Source: Bacillus sp. Marseille-Q3570
Lineage (GTDB): Bacteria > Bacillota > Bacilli > Bacillales > Fictibacillaceae
Direction: 5' to 3'
Length of the DNA: 64,000 nt
Assembly (NCBI RefSeq): GCF_946151055.1
Contig: NZ_CAMGYZ010000018.1
Span: forward strand, 1 to 64,000
Shown here: positions 18,824 through 31,222 of the stretch, piece after piece
How positions within the stretch are numbered: position 1 is the first letter of the stretch
Layout: every line of letters starts with the position of its first letter
Made by a program: the position numbers and the translations under genes
The notes under the pieces: model-generated
What the model was told of the DNA's origin: nothing
The model's database searches: none
What the model saw: only the letters and a program-made list of their open reading frames with translations

Positions 18824-20355
18824 TGCGCGCACTAGTGAGTGTTTCGAATAAAGAAGGACTGATTCCGTTTGTCGAAGGTCTGATTGAGCAGGGGATTGAA
18901 ATCGTATCGACAGGCGGCACGAAACGGGCGATTGAAGAGGCAGGACTCAAGGTGACAGGGATTTCGGAAGTGACAGGTTTTCCTGAAATCCTCGACGGCC
19001 GTGTAAAAACGCTGCATCCGAACATCCATGGCGGTTTGCTTGCGGTTCGGGAAAATGCCGATCACCAGGCGCAAATCAATGAACATAACATCACACCAAT
19101 CGATTTCGTCGTCGTCAATCTTTATCCTTTCAAAGAGACGATCGCGCGTGCAGATGTGGACTTCGAGGACGCGATTGAGAACATCGATATCGGCGGACCG
19201 AGCATGCTCCGATCAGCTGCGAAGAACCACGCTTCCGTTACAGTCGCGGTCGATCCGGCTGACTACGGAACGATTTTAGATGAGTTGAAGGCGAATGGTG
19301 CGGTGGCTGATGAAACGAAGCGTCGTCTTGCCGCAAAGGTGTTCCGCCATACAGCCGCGTATGATGCACTGATCGCCCAGTACTTGACGGACATGACAGA
19401 AGAGGAGCACCCGGAATCCTACACGGTGACGTACACGAAAAAACAAGAACTGCGTTACGGAGAGAACCCGCATCAGAAGGCTGCCTTTTATGAGGTTCCG
19501 ATCGGAGATCCTTCAACGATTGCAAAAGCGAAGCAGCTACACGGGAAGGAGCTTTCCTTCAACAACATCAATGATGCGGATGCGGCTCTGGAGATCATCC
19601 ACGAATTCGAAGAGCCGGCAGTCGTAGCGGTTAAACATACGAATCCGTGTGGTGTTGGTGTCGGAAAGACGTTGGCAGAAGCGTATCAGCTCGCATATGA
19701 GGCGGACCCTGTTTCGATCTTTGGCGGTATCGTAGCGACGAACCAGGAAATCGATGCGAAAACGGCGCAAAAGCTGAAGGAGATTTTCCTTGAGATCATC
19801 ATTGCGCCATCGTTCTCGGAAGAAGCGTTAGCGGTTTTGACGGAGAAGAAGAACCTGCGCCTTTTACAAGTTGAACCGAAAACAATCGGGACGCAGGTAC
19901 AAAAACGGATCCAAACCGTATCAGGCGGCGCATTAGTGCAACAGGAAGATCACTACGGTTTTGACAATGCTGACCTGAAAGTGGCGACTAAACGGGAGCC
20001 GACAGAAGCAGAATGGGCGGACTTGAAACTCGGCTGGCAAATCGTCAAGCACGTGAAATCGAATGCGATCGTCCTTGCGAAAGGAAACCAGACGATCGGT
20101 GTTGGAGCAGGTCAGATGAACCGTGTCGGAGCGGCGAAAATCGCACTTGAACAAGCATGTGATAAGGTTGCGGGCTCATCCCTTGCGTCAGATGCGTTCT
20201 TTCCGATGAGCGATACGGTCGAAGCAGCAGCAAAAGCCGGTGTCACTGCGATCATCCAGCCAGGCGGTTCGATCCGTGACCAGGAATCGATCGATAAAGC
20301 GGATGAATATGGCATTACGATGGTCCTTACAGGTGTACGGCATTTCAAACATTAA
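18823..20355 (+). CDS. purH: AICAR transformylase / IMP cyclohydrolase PurH
   Basis: This 510-residue bifunctional enzyme performs the last two steps to IMP. The N-terminal ~195 residues form the cyclohydrolase (STGGTKRAIEEAG, ILDGRVKTLHPNIHGG). The rest is the formyltransferase, with RYGENPHQKAAFY and the catalytic KHTNPCG motif. Length is standard. It follows purN with a one-base overlap. Confidence 0.97.
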   Translation: MRALVSVSNKEGLIPFVEGLIEQGIEIVSTGGTKRAIEEAGLKVTGISEVTGFPEILDGRVKTLHPNIHGGLLAVRENADHQAQINEHNITPIDFVVVNLYPFKETIARADVDFEDAIENIDIGGPSMLRSAAKNHASVTVAVDPADYGTILDELKANGAVADETKRRLAAKVFRHTAAYDALIAQYLTDMTEEEHPESYTVTYTKKQELRYGENPHQKAAFYEVPIGDPSTIAKAKQLHGKELSFNNINDADAALEIIHEFEEPAVVAVKHTNPCGVGVGKTLAEAYQLAYEADPVSIFGGIVATNQEIDAKTAQKLKEIFLEIIIAPSFSEEALAVLTEKKNLRLLQVEPKTIGTQVQKRIQTVSGGALVQQEDHYGFDNADLKVATKREPTEAEWADLKLGWQIVKHVKSNAIVLAKGNQTIGVGAGQMNRVGAAKIALEQACDKVAGSSLASDAFFPMSDTVEAAAKAGVTAIIQPGGSIRDQESIDKADEYGITMVLTGVRHFKH

Positions 20356-21736
<1,381 letters not shown>

Positions 21737-21760
21737 GTAAAATCACCTCGTTTTATAAGG

Positions 21761-21786
21761 AAAGCTCCCAAATCGGGAGCTTTTTC
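21761..21786 (+). terminator. Terminator of the pur operon
   Basis: AAAGCTCCC pairs with GGGAGCTTT, followed by T's. It lies 121 bp beyond the purD stop, past the small antisense gene. Confidence 0.88.
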
Positions 21787-21805
21787 AATTTAATTAAAGG
21801 ACGTC

Positions 21806-21935
21806 GGGGAGCGATTCCGGCGGGTTTGCCACGTAATTCGGCGGGATTTGAGGCGGAATCCGGCCGGTTTGGCGCGTAATCCGGCGGAAATCACACTTAA
21901 TCCGGCCACTTTCAGCTCGATTCCGGCCAAAGGTT
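21806..21935. repeat. 21-bp tandem array, family C (core ATTCCGGC)
   Basis: Six units with the core CCGGC (one reads TCGGC) at 21817, 21838, 21860, 21881, 21902 and 21923: spacing 21,22,21,21,21. Each unit has AAT/ATT before the core and a TTT-like stretch after it, with variable bases between. No start or RBS is seen. Confidence 0.9.
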
Positions 21936-21998
21936 ACTTTTTACACCTCCACGCCTCAAGAAAGAGGTTTCACGCAACAAAAAAGGAGCATTCACCAA

Positions 21999-22259
21999 TC
22001 AAGAAGGATTGATCGGAGAGCCTTCTTTTGTCAAGGAGGCGAGGTCCATGTTCGTCAGCTTTTGCCCGTTTTCGTAAAGGTCAGTCATCGGGCAATATTT
22101 TGTAATCCCCTCGCCTACTTTCATCGCGCCAAGTATCATCGTAAGCAGATGACTTTGGCGGTACGGGTTACGACCCATTCTTGCTGCCGCACAAGCGACC
22201 ATCGTCAAACCGACTGTAATTCGGATCAATGCATTTACTGTACCTATGTTCTGTTTCAA
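21999..22259 (-). CDS. DUF2892 family membrane protein
   Basis: This 86-residue protein starts at TTG 22259 after a perfect GGAGGAGGA. NIGTVNALIRITVGLTMVAC is a DUF2892 (YgaP-like inner-membrane) hallmark. A second hydrophobic segment (LLTMILGAMKVGEGITKYCP) carries the usual CP pair. The C-terminal extension is polar. Function unknown; some relatives are fused to rhodanese domains. A GCTCGGCA/TGCCGAGC inverted repeat lies in its 5' leader at 22284-22309. Confidence 0.85.
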   Translation of the reverse strand: MKQNIGTVNALIRITVGLTMVACAAARMGRNPYRQSHLLTMILGAMKVGEGITKYCPMTDLYENGQKLTNMDLASLTKEGSPINPS

Positions 22260-22414
22260 ATTGTCCTCCTCCTATTAATCAGGTTGCTCGGCATTTCAAA
22301 CTTTGCCGAGCCACAGCATTACTACGTTATACTGTAGCGATTTTCCGGGTTATGGTATCATGGTGTACAGAAGATTCTAACAAATAGAAACCATATATAC
22401 ACCGAGGTGATGAA

Positions 22415-24145
22415 ATGTCACAGCATTTAGTGAATTGGTCGAAGCAGCAGCTCCGTACCCATGTCCAGGTCATTCAGGGCGAACAGCCGCCCACGCTCGT
22501 CTTAGAAAATGCTACATACTTGAACAACGTTTTGAAAAAGTGGATCACGACAAACATATGGATTTATGAGGATCGGATCGTCTATGTTGGCAGTAAAATG
22601 CCGCAAAACAAGACGGGATGCGAGATGATCGATTGTGAAAACCGATATATCGTTCCGGGTTATATCGAGCCTCATGTCCACCCATTTCAACTTTATAATC
22701 CCCAGACGTTCGCTTCTTATTCAGCTAAACGGGGGACGACGACATTCATTTGCGACAACCTGATGCTTTTGCCACTAGAAAAAAAGAAAGCGCTTTCGTT
22801 CATGACTGACATCAATGAACTGCCCTACTCGTTTTTCTGGTGGTGCCGTTATGATTCGCAAACAAAACTGCAGAATGAGGATGAGGTTTTTTCTGAGGAG
22901 ATGTTCGATCAATTCCTCGATCATCCCTATACCTTGCAAGGTGGTGAATTGACGAACTGGCCGCAAGTGCTGAAAGGCGATGATAAGACACTCCATTGGA
23001 TGCAGGAGACGAAAAGGCGAGGGTTGAAAATCGAAAGCCATCTGCCTGGTGCATCTGAACGGACTTTAGCAAAGCTGGCTGTGCTCGGAGCGGATTGTGA
23101 TCATGAAGCAATGACCGGAGAGGAAGCGGTCCTGCGCATGTCGCTCGGCTACACGACTTCGCTCCGCTATTCGTCGATCCGTCCGGACTTGCCACACATT
23201 TTAGAAGAAATGCTTGCGCTTGGTGTCGAAAATTTTGATCGCGTGTTGATGACGACGGACGGCTCAACACCTAATTTCCATCGTGATGGCGTGACGGATG
23301 TTGTGCTGCGAATCGCTCTTGAAAAAGGAATCCCAGTAGAAGATGCGTATGCGATGGTCTCCTATAATATTGCTCGTCATTACGGGATCGATCATCAGTA
23401 CGGAATGATTGCGCCTGGGCGGGTCGCGAACCTGAATGTTTTAAGAGATCCGAAAGAACCGACGCCAGAGGCTGTTTTATCGAAAGGAAAATGGATCACA
23501 GAGGAGGACCCGCAAGTCGTCTTCAATTGGGCGGATTATGATATCAAGCCATATGATCTTGATTGGGCGTTGAAAATGGAGGACCTCGAAGTCGTATCTC
23601 CAGCAGGGATTGATATGGTGAACTCGGTGATTACGAAGCCTTACAAAACTGAACTCGATTTTACAGGTGAAGAACTTGCCCACGATCAGGATGAAAGTTT
23701 TTTTGCGTTGGTCGATCGGAACGGAAAGTGGCGTGTCAATGCGATGCTGAAAGGCTTCGCGACAGGCGTCTCAGGGTTTGTCAGTTCATATTCGAATAGC
23801 GCTGACATATTATTGATAGGAAAAAGCAAAAAAGATATGGTGACAGCTTTCGAACGGTTGAAGGAAATAGGCGGTGGGATCGTGCTTGTCGAAAAAGGTG
23901 AGGTCATATGTGAAATCCCGCTTACGCTGAATGGCGGCTGCTCCACAGAGCCGATGGAAACGGTCATGGACCAGCAGGATCAACTGGTTAAAGAACTGAA
24001 GGAGCGGGGCTATCCTTTTGTAGATCCGATCTACAGTCTGTTATTTTTTTCATCGACTCATTTGCCTTATATCCGTATCACGCCAAGCGGCATTGTCGAT
24101 GTCTTGAAAAATGAGGTACTGTCCTTTCCTGTTGTAATGCGTTAA
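22415..24145 (+). CDS. yerA: Putative adenine deaminase-like amidohydrolase YerA
   Basis: This 576-residue member of the amidohydrolase superfamily is related to adenine deaminase (AdeC) and to B. subtilis YerA by context and overall features. The metal-binding PGYIEPHVHP motif is near residue 80. A later His (KIESHLPGA), HEAMTGEEAVLR and MTTDGSTPNFHRDG (Asp) supply the other ligands. It lies next to the purine operon, consistent with purine salvage, but real adenine deaminase activity is not certain. RBS GAGGTGATGAA precedes ATG 22415. Confidence 0.88.
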   Translation: MSQHLVNWSKQQLRTHVQVIQGEQPPTLVLENATYLNNVLKKWITTNIWIYEDRIVYVGSKMPQNKTGCEMIDCENRYIVPGYIEPHVHPFQLYNPQTFASYSAKRGTTTFICDNLMLLPLEKKKALSFMTDINELPYSFFWWCRYDSQTKLQNEDEVFSEEMFDQFLDHPYTLQGGELTNWPQVLKGDDKTLHWMQETKRRGLKIESHLPGASERTLAKLAVLGADCDHEAMTGEEAVLRMSLGYTTSLRYSSIRPDLPHILEEMLALGVENFDRVLMTTDGSTPNFHRDGVTDVVLRIALEKGIPVEDAYAMVSYNIARHYGIDHQYGMIAPGRVANLNVLRDPKEPTPEAVLSKGKWITEEDPQVVFNWADYDIKPYDLDWALKMEDLEVVSPAGIDMVNSVITKPYKTELDFTGEELAHDQDESFFALVDRNGKWRVNAMLKGFATGVSGFVSSYSNSADILLIGKSKKDMVTAFERLKEIGGGIVLVEKGEVICEIPLTLNGGCSTEPMETVMDQQDQLVKELKERGYPFVDPIYSLLFFSSTHLPYIRITPSGIVDVLKNEVLSFPVVMR

Positions 24146-24154
24146 ACTGTAGTT

Positions 24155-24429
24155 AGTTGAGAAATTATTAACGGCGAATATTCGACGCACAGGACGTGCT
24201 AGTACTGCCGTTGTCACAGGACGTGACGCTTTTAGGCAGTGATCGTTACTTGGTTTTTGCGGTCCTCAAGTATTATTCATACGTTCCGGTCCTCAAAACC
24301 AGCGTGCCTCAATCTTTCGACGTACAGGACGTACTAGTGCCGGCGTTGTCACAGGACGTGACGTATTTAGCCGGTGTTGTTTCTAATTCGTCAACAGAAG
24401 ATTAATCCAAGTAGTTGAGAAATTATTAA
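24155..24429. repeat. Two-hairpin element (two copies) flanked by 17-bp direct repeats
   Basis: AGTTGAGAAATTATTAA occurs at 24155-24171 and 24413-24429. Between them lie two copies (24183-24228, 24318-24363) of the hairpin pair also seen in the 23S-5S spacer. The first hairpin is GCAC-AGGAC-GTGC in one copy and GTAC-AGGAC-GTAC in the other; the second, GTCAC-AGGAC-GTGAC, is the same in both. An outer stem is ACTGCC/GGCAGT versus CCGGC/GCCGG. The stem changes compensate. Between copies, CGGTCCTCAA occurs twice. No gene is visible. Confidence 0.85.
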
Positions 24430-24527
24430 TGAATCATCACTGTAGTCTTAGAGGGCTTTTTATAGGGTCATCGGTCAAGGGTTGTTCTGAGAGGGAATCA
24501 GGGAAATACTAGGGGGAGTTTTACCAA

Positions 24528-25574
24528 ATGAATAAGAAAAGGTTGTTTGTTACGTGTTTTGTAGCATTGATCCTTATGCTTTCGGCGTGTAGTTCGAAGG
24601 AAACAGCAAAGCCAAGTGATGACGCTGCTTCTAAAGACACTGGCATCGAGAAGAAAGAAGTGGACGACAAGCCGAGATTCGCGTATACGTTTCCGCTGAC
24701 AGGCAAAGGGACAGACGAAGCGCTGGCATCAAGAGCGGTAGCGGTAATGGTCAACAATGCACCAGAAGCAAGACCGCAATCCGGTTTGCATAAAGCCGAC
24801 ATCGTCTATGAAGTTTTAGCGGAAGGGAAAATCACAAGATTGCTTGCGGTTTTTCAGAGTGAGGAGCCTGACGTGATCGGACCGGTCAGAAGTGCGCGTG
24901 ACTACTACGTGAGACTCAGCAACGGATTCGATGCGATTTACATCCACCATGGGTGGAGTCCGGCAGCAAAAACGATGCTGACTTCGGGAAACATTGACTC
25001 GCTGAATGGCTTGTATTACGATGGGACATTATTCAAGCGTGCGAATTTCCGGAAAGCACCGCATAATTCGTATATCACCTACGAAAACATCATGAAGGAA
25101 TCTGAGAAAAAGAAGTTCGAATTGAAGCAGGAGATTCCAGCGTTTTCATTTTTAAAAGAGGATGAAGTGACGGCAATTGAAGGGGATCCCGCAAGTACAG
25201 TGACTGTTTCATACGGTGATCATTATAAAGTGCACTACCGCTATCAATCTGAAAAAGGCACATACTTGAGATATGTAAACAATGAGAAAACTGTCGACAG
25301 GGAAACGGAAATACCGATTGAACTTGAAAATGTACTGGTCGTCGGTGCTGATCATAAGGTCATTGACAGTGCCGGTCGTCGTAACATCAATCTTGATAGT
25401 GGCGGTGACGCAATCCTATTCCAACAAGGGAAGTCACAAGAGATAAATTGGAAGAATGAAAATGGACGTATCATTCCAGTGAAAGATGGAGCAGAGGTTC
25501 CGTTCGTACCAGGCAAGACATGGGTGAATCTGGTGCCTGCGTCAGACCTTGGTCCAAACGTAAACTGGGAATAG
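24528..25574 (+). CDS. yerB: DUF3048 lipoprotein YerB
   Basis: This 348-residue protein has a lipoprotein signal (MNKKRLFVTCFVALILMLSA then Cys21) and a Ser/Asp-rich linker. Two parts follow with the DUF3048 signatures VAVMVNNAPEARPQSGL, GPVRSARDYYVRLSNGFD and KTWVNLVPAS near the end. It matches B. subtilis YerB in size and position. It is anchored outside the membrane. Function unknown. RBS GGGGGAG. Confidence 0.92.
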   Translation: MNKKRLFVTCFVALILMLSACSSKETAKPSDDAASKDTGIEKKEVDDKPRFAYTFPLTGKGTDEALASRAVAVMVNNAPEARPQSGLHKADIVYEVLAEGKITRLLAVFQSEEPDVIGPVRSARDYYVRLSNGFDAIYIHHGWSPAAKTMLTSGNIDSLNGLYYDGTLFKRANFRKAPHNSYITYENIMKESEKKKFELKQEIPAFSFLKEDEVTAIEGDPASTVTVSYGDHYKVHYRYQSEKGTYLRYVNNEKTVDRETEIPIELENVLVVGADHKVIDSAGRRNINLDSGGDAILFQQGKSQEINWKNENGRIIPVKDGAEVPFVPGKTWVNLVPASDLGPNVNWE

Positions 25575-25595
25575 TTTTGGAGGAGTGATTAAGGG

Positions 25596-25895
25596 ATGCA
25601 AATTGATAAACTAAGAGGAAAAACATTGGATCAGCTATTCGATGCGATTCTGACGCTGAAAGACCGGGAAGAGTGCTATCGGTTCTTCGACGATCTAGCG
25701 ACAATCAATGAGATCCAGTCGTTGGCACAGCGTCTGGAAGTGGCGCGTATGCTGCGTGAAGGCTATACGTATCATAAAATCGAAAAAGAAACGGGTGCAA
25801 GCACAGCGACGATCTCACGTGTGAAGCGCTGTCTCAACTACGGGAACGACACCTATGAAATGGCGCTTGACCGCGTCCATAACAAATCTGAATAG
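25596..25895 (+). CDS. yerC: TrpR-like DNA-binding protein YerC
   Basis: This 99-residue helical protein of the Trp-repressor/YerC-YecD family has a helix-turn-helix in AQRLEVARMLREGYTYHKIE followed by TGASTATISRVKRCLNYG. It is conserved in Bacilli next to yerB and pcrB. The target genes are not established. It is 21 bp behind yerB with RBS GGAGGAGTG, so probably in the same operon, and is followed by a terminator. Confidence 0.92.
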   Translation: MQIDKLRGKTLDQLFDAILTLKDREECYRFFDDLATINEIQSLAQRLEVARMLREGYTYHKIEKETGASTATISRVKRCLNYGNDTYEMALDRVHNKSE

Positions 25896-25897
25896 AT

Positions 25898-25932
25898 GAA
25901 AAGGGGCTGACTTTAGCGAGTCAGTCCTTTCT
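25898..25932 (+). terminator. Terminator after yerC
   Basis: AGGGGCTGACT pairs with AGTCAGTCCTT across a short loop, followed by TTCTT. Confidence 0.8.
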
Positions 25933-25993
25933 TATGGAATCATGCCGGTAAAAAAGGATTCAAACAGTCTTTCAATTTGGAACTTTGAGGGAA

Positions 25994-26106
25994 GAACGAC
26001 AAAAATAAGAGATTTTCTTCAAAAATTTCGAAAAAACTACAAAAGTAACCTTCAGAATTACAAAAAATTGAAAATAACTTCAAAAATGGTGCGATTAACA
26101 ACAAAC
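25994..26106. repeat. 20-bp tandem array, family A inverse (core AACGACAAAA)
   Basis: Six units with ACAAAA/TCAAAA starting at 25999, 26019, 26039, 26060, 26080 and 26101 (spacing 20,20,21,20,21). The core AACKACAAAA is the reverse complement of family A between purC and purS, but the variable halves differ. Confidence 0.88.
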
Positions 26107-26152
26107 GTCGATTCGACTCTGAACCTCAGTTTTTAACGGTACCCTTTTCTGT

Positions 26153-26158
26153 TATAAT
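26153..26158 (+). promoter_or_regulatory. Probable -10 box of the pcrB operon
   Basis: TATAAT lies 36 bp upstream of pcrB. The -35 region (TTTTTA at 26130-26135) is poor, so only the -10 is well supported. Confidence 0.5.
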
Positions 26159-26193
26159 CCTTAAAGGAAGTGTTTACTTAGGAGGACAGCCTT

Positions 26194-26880
26194 ATGTTTG
26201 AATATAAAGAATGGAAGCACGTCTTCAAGCTGGATCCGGACAAGGAGATCACCCCTGAAGCCCTGGATCAGATCTGCGAGTCAGGGACAGATGCGGTAAT
26301 CGTCGGCGGGAGTGACGGAGTGACGCTTGAAAATACGATCGACCTTCTATCCCGGATCCGCAAATACACCGTCCCTTGTGTGCTCGAGGTTTCGAACATC
26401 GAATCGATCACGCCGGGATTTGATTTTTATTTTGTGCCCAGTGTGCTTAACAGCAAGAACCCGGATTGGATCGTCGGTCTGCACCGGGAAGCGATCAAGG
26501 AATACGGTGAGCTCATCAACTGGGACGAGCTTGTGACGGAAGGTTACTGCATCGTGAACGGTGAGTCGAAGGCGGCGGAAGTTTCAGAGGCCGACTCAGA
26601 CTTGAACACAGAGGACATCCTCGCATACGCAAGGATTGCTGAGCATATGTTCCAGCTTCCGATCTTTTATCTGGAGTACAGCGGGGCATATGGCGATGTG
26701 GAAGCGGTAAAAGATGTGAGCACGATCCTCGATAAGGCACGTTTCTATTATGGCGGCGGCATCAAAAGTGAAGAACAGGCTAGAGAGATGGCGCAATTTG
26801 CTGATACAATAGTCGTTGGGAACATCATTTATGATGATTTGGAAGCAGCGATCAAAACGGTGAAAGTAGTTAAAGGATGA
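26194..26880 (+). CDS. pcrB: Heptaprenylglyceryl phosphate synthase PcrB
   Basis: This 228-residue TIM-barrel prenyltransferase couples heptaprenyl-PP to sn-glycerol-1-phosphate. The phosphate-binding sites include [37 protein letters not shown] and [11 protein letters not shown]. In Bacillus it makes an archaeal-type ether lipid precursor. It opens the pcrB-pcrA-ligA-camS group. RBS TAGGAGG. Confidence 0.96.
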   Translation: MFEYKEWKHVFKLDPDKEITPEALDQICESGTDAVIVGGSDGVTLENTIDLLSRIRKYTVPCVLEVSNIESITPGFDFYFVPSVLNSKNPDWIVGLHREAIKEYGELINWDELVTEGYCIVNGESKAAEVSEADSDLNTEDILAYARIAEHMFQLPIFYLEYSGAYGDVEAVKDVSTILDKARFYYGGGIKSEEQAREMAQFADTIVVGNIIYDDLEAAIKTVKVVKG

Positions 26881-26949
26881 ATTGTATTTTCAGCTTGCTT
26901 CGATTAAAATAAAAGATAGGAACATACGTTTGTGTAGGTGGTGGATAAT

Positions 26950-29169
26950 GTGCAACAAATTGTTGAACGGCTGCTGTCGGGGCTGAATCCTGAACAGAAG
27001 AAAGCGGTCAAGCATACAGAAGGACCCCTCTTGATCATGGCAGGAGCGGGGAGTGGAAAGACACGGGTTTTAACCCATCGGATCGCGTATTTGTTAGTGG
27101 AAAAAGGTGTTGCCCCGTGGAACATCCTTGCGATCACGTTTACGAATAAAGCAGCGAGAGAAATGCAATCTAGGGTTGCGGCGATTACCGGACCGGCTGC
27201 GGAAAGCATCTGGATATCGACGTTCCACTCGATGTGCGTACGGATTTTAAGAAGGGATTCCGACCGGATTGGAATCAACCGCAACTTCACGATCCTCGAT
27301 GCGACAGATCAGCTGTCTGTCATCAAACAGGCGCTTAAAGACCTGAACCTTGATACGAAAAAGTTCGATGCGAGAGGGATCCTCGGAACGATCAGTTCAG
27401 CGAAGAACGAACTGAAGACTGCCGCTGATTTTCAGAAGACAGCTCAGGGAATGTACGAAGAGGTAGCAGCAGATGTTTACGAGGTGTACGAAAAGCAACT
27501 TCGAAAAAACCATGCCCTCGACTTCGATGACTTGATCATGTCGACGATCAAGCTTTTTCAACGTGTCCCAGAGGTGCTCGAGCATTATCAGCGTAAGTTC
27601 CAGTACATACACGTGGATGAGTACCAGGATACGAACCGCGCGCAATATGTGCTCGTGAACCTTTTGGCTGAACGGTACAGGAACCTTTGTGTCGTCGGGG
27701 ACTCGGATCAATCGATCTATCGCTGGCGCGGGGCGGACATCGCGAACATCCTCTCGTTCGAGCAGGACTATGCGGATGCTGAAGTGATCTTGCTTGAGCA
27801 GAACTACCGCTCGACGAAACGGATCCTCCAGGCGGCGAACGAAGTGATCCAGAACAACACAGGACGTAAGCCGAAGAATCTTTGGACAGACAATACCGAT
27901 GGGCAGAACATCAGTTACTACCAGGCTGACAGTGAGCACACGGAAAGCTATTTCATCGTCGGAAAGATCAAGGAAATGCTGCAAGGGGAGCGGAAGCCTT
28001 CGGATGTCGCAATCCTTTACCGGACGAATGCACAATCGCGTGTCATAGAGGAAGCGCTCGTCAAATCGAACATCGCTTACCAAATTGTCGGCGGTACGAA
28101 GTTCTACGATCGTAAGGAAATCAAGGATATCCTTGCGTATTTGCGTCTGATCGCGAATCCGGATGACGATATCAGTTTGAGTCGAATCATCAATGTGCCG
28201 AGAAGAGGAATCGGTGCTTCGACACTTGATAAAATCGTCCAGCATGCCGCTATGCATGACCTTTCCATCATGGATGCACTCGGTGAGGTCGAGCTGATGG
28301 GCTTGAGCGCCCGTTTCGTGAACGCGCTCACTGAATTCCGCGATCAAGTGATGAATTGGTCGAAAATGCAAGAATATCTTTCGGTCACTGAATTGACGGA
28401 AGAAGTTCTGGAGAAGACTGGTTATAAGGAAGCTTTGGAAAAAGAGAAGACGATCGAGTCGCAGAGCCGGCTTGAGAACCTTGATGAATTCCTGTCAGTC
28501 ACACAGGAGTTCGAAAAGCAGAATGAAGATAAAAGCTTGATTGCCTTCCTGACGGATCTTGCCCTGATCGCTGATATCGACAAGATGGACGATGATGAAG
28601 AGGACAAGAAGAAGGATGGCGTTGTGCTTATGACGCTTCACTCCGCAAAGGGTCTTGAATTTCCTGTCGTCTTTTTGATGGGACTTGAAGAAGGCATCTT
28701 TCCGCATAGCCGTTCCATTTTCGATGACGATGAAATGGAAGAGGAACGCCGTCTAGCTTATGTCGGGATCACCCGTGCGGAAGAAGAGCTGTTTTTAACG
28801 AATGCAAAAATGCGTACGCTATACGGGAAAACGACGATGAACGCACCTTCCCGTTTTATAAACGAGATTCCGGATGAGATTGTGGAATCGTTGAATGAAG
28901 AGCAAGAAACGTTGCCGTGGCAGAAAACGTCTAATCAGATGCCGACTGCTGGTGCACCACGTCGATCACATCGGATGGCTCCTGCTCGTAAAAGCGGCGA
29001 ATCGCTTGACTGGAGTGTCGGTGACAAAGCGAAGCATGGCAAATGGGGTGTCGGAACGGTCGTCAGTACAAAGGGTGAAGGCGAGTCGCTCGAGCTCGAT
29101 ATCGCATTCCCGCAGCCGACTGGCATCAAGCGTTTGCTGGCGAAGTTCGCACCGATCGAAAAAGCATAG
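26950..29169 (+). CDS. pcrA: ATP-dependent DNA helicase PcrA
   Basis: This 739-residue SF1A helicase works in DNA repair, rolling-circle replication and removal of RecA or RNA polymerase. Motifs: GAGSGKT (33-38 region), [56 protein letters not shown] and [14 protein letters not shown]-terminal tudor-like domain ([16 protein letters not shown]) binds RNA polymerase in relatives. GTG 26950 is chosen because AGGTGG lies eight bases upstream; GTG 26938 would leave no RBS. Confidence 0.96.
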   Translation: MQQIVERLLSGLNPEQKKAVKHTEGPLLIMAGAGSGKTRVLTHRIAYLLVEKGVAPWNILAITFTNKAAREMQSRVAAITGPAAESIWISTFHSMCVRILRRDSDRIGINRNFTILDATDQLSVIKQALKDLNLDTKKFDARGILGTISSAKNELKTAADFQKTAQGMYEEVAADVYEVYEKQLRKNHALDFDDLIMSTIKLFQRVPEVLEHYQRKFQYIHVDEYQDTNRAQYVLVNLLAERYRNLCVVGDSDQSIYRWRGADIANILSFEQDYADAEVILLEQNYRSTKRILQAANEVIQNNTGRKPKNLWTDNTDGQNISYYQADSEHTESYFIVGKIKEMLQGERKPSDVAILYRTNAQSRVIEEALVKSNIAYQIVGGTKFYDRKEIKDILAYLRLIANPDDDISLSRIINVPRRGIGASTLDKIVQHAAMHDLSIMDALGEVELMGLSARFVNALTEFRDQVMNWSKMQEYLSVTELTEEVLEKTGYKEALEKEKTIESQSRLENLDEFLSVTQEFEKQNEDKSLIAFLTDLALIADIDKMDDDEEDKKKDGVVLMTLHSAKGLEFPVVFLMGLEEGIFPHSRSIFDDDEMEEERRLAYVGITRAEEELFLTNAKMRTLYGKTTMNAPSRFINEIPDEIVESLNEEQETLPWQKTSNQMPTAGAPRRSHRMAPARKSGESLDWSVGDKAKHGKWGVGTVVSTKGEGESLELDIAFPQPTGIKRLLAKFAPIEKA

Positions 29170-31203
<2,034 letters not shown>

Positions 31204-31222
31204 GGAGTGTGCAGTTTAGGGG

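Noticed and set aside
24196-24405. A 69-residue frame across the hairpin elements
   Set aside because: Runs through the two-hairpin repeats and has no RBS or protein-like composition.
27397-28371. 324-residue frame opposite pcrA
   Set aside because: Pure shadow of the pcrA coding strand; His/Arg/Asp-rich and without RBS.
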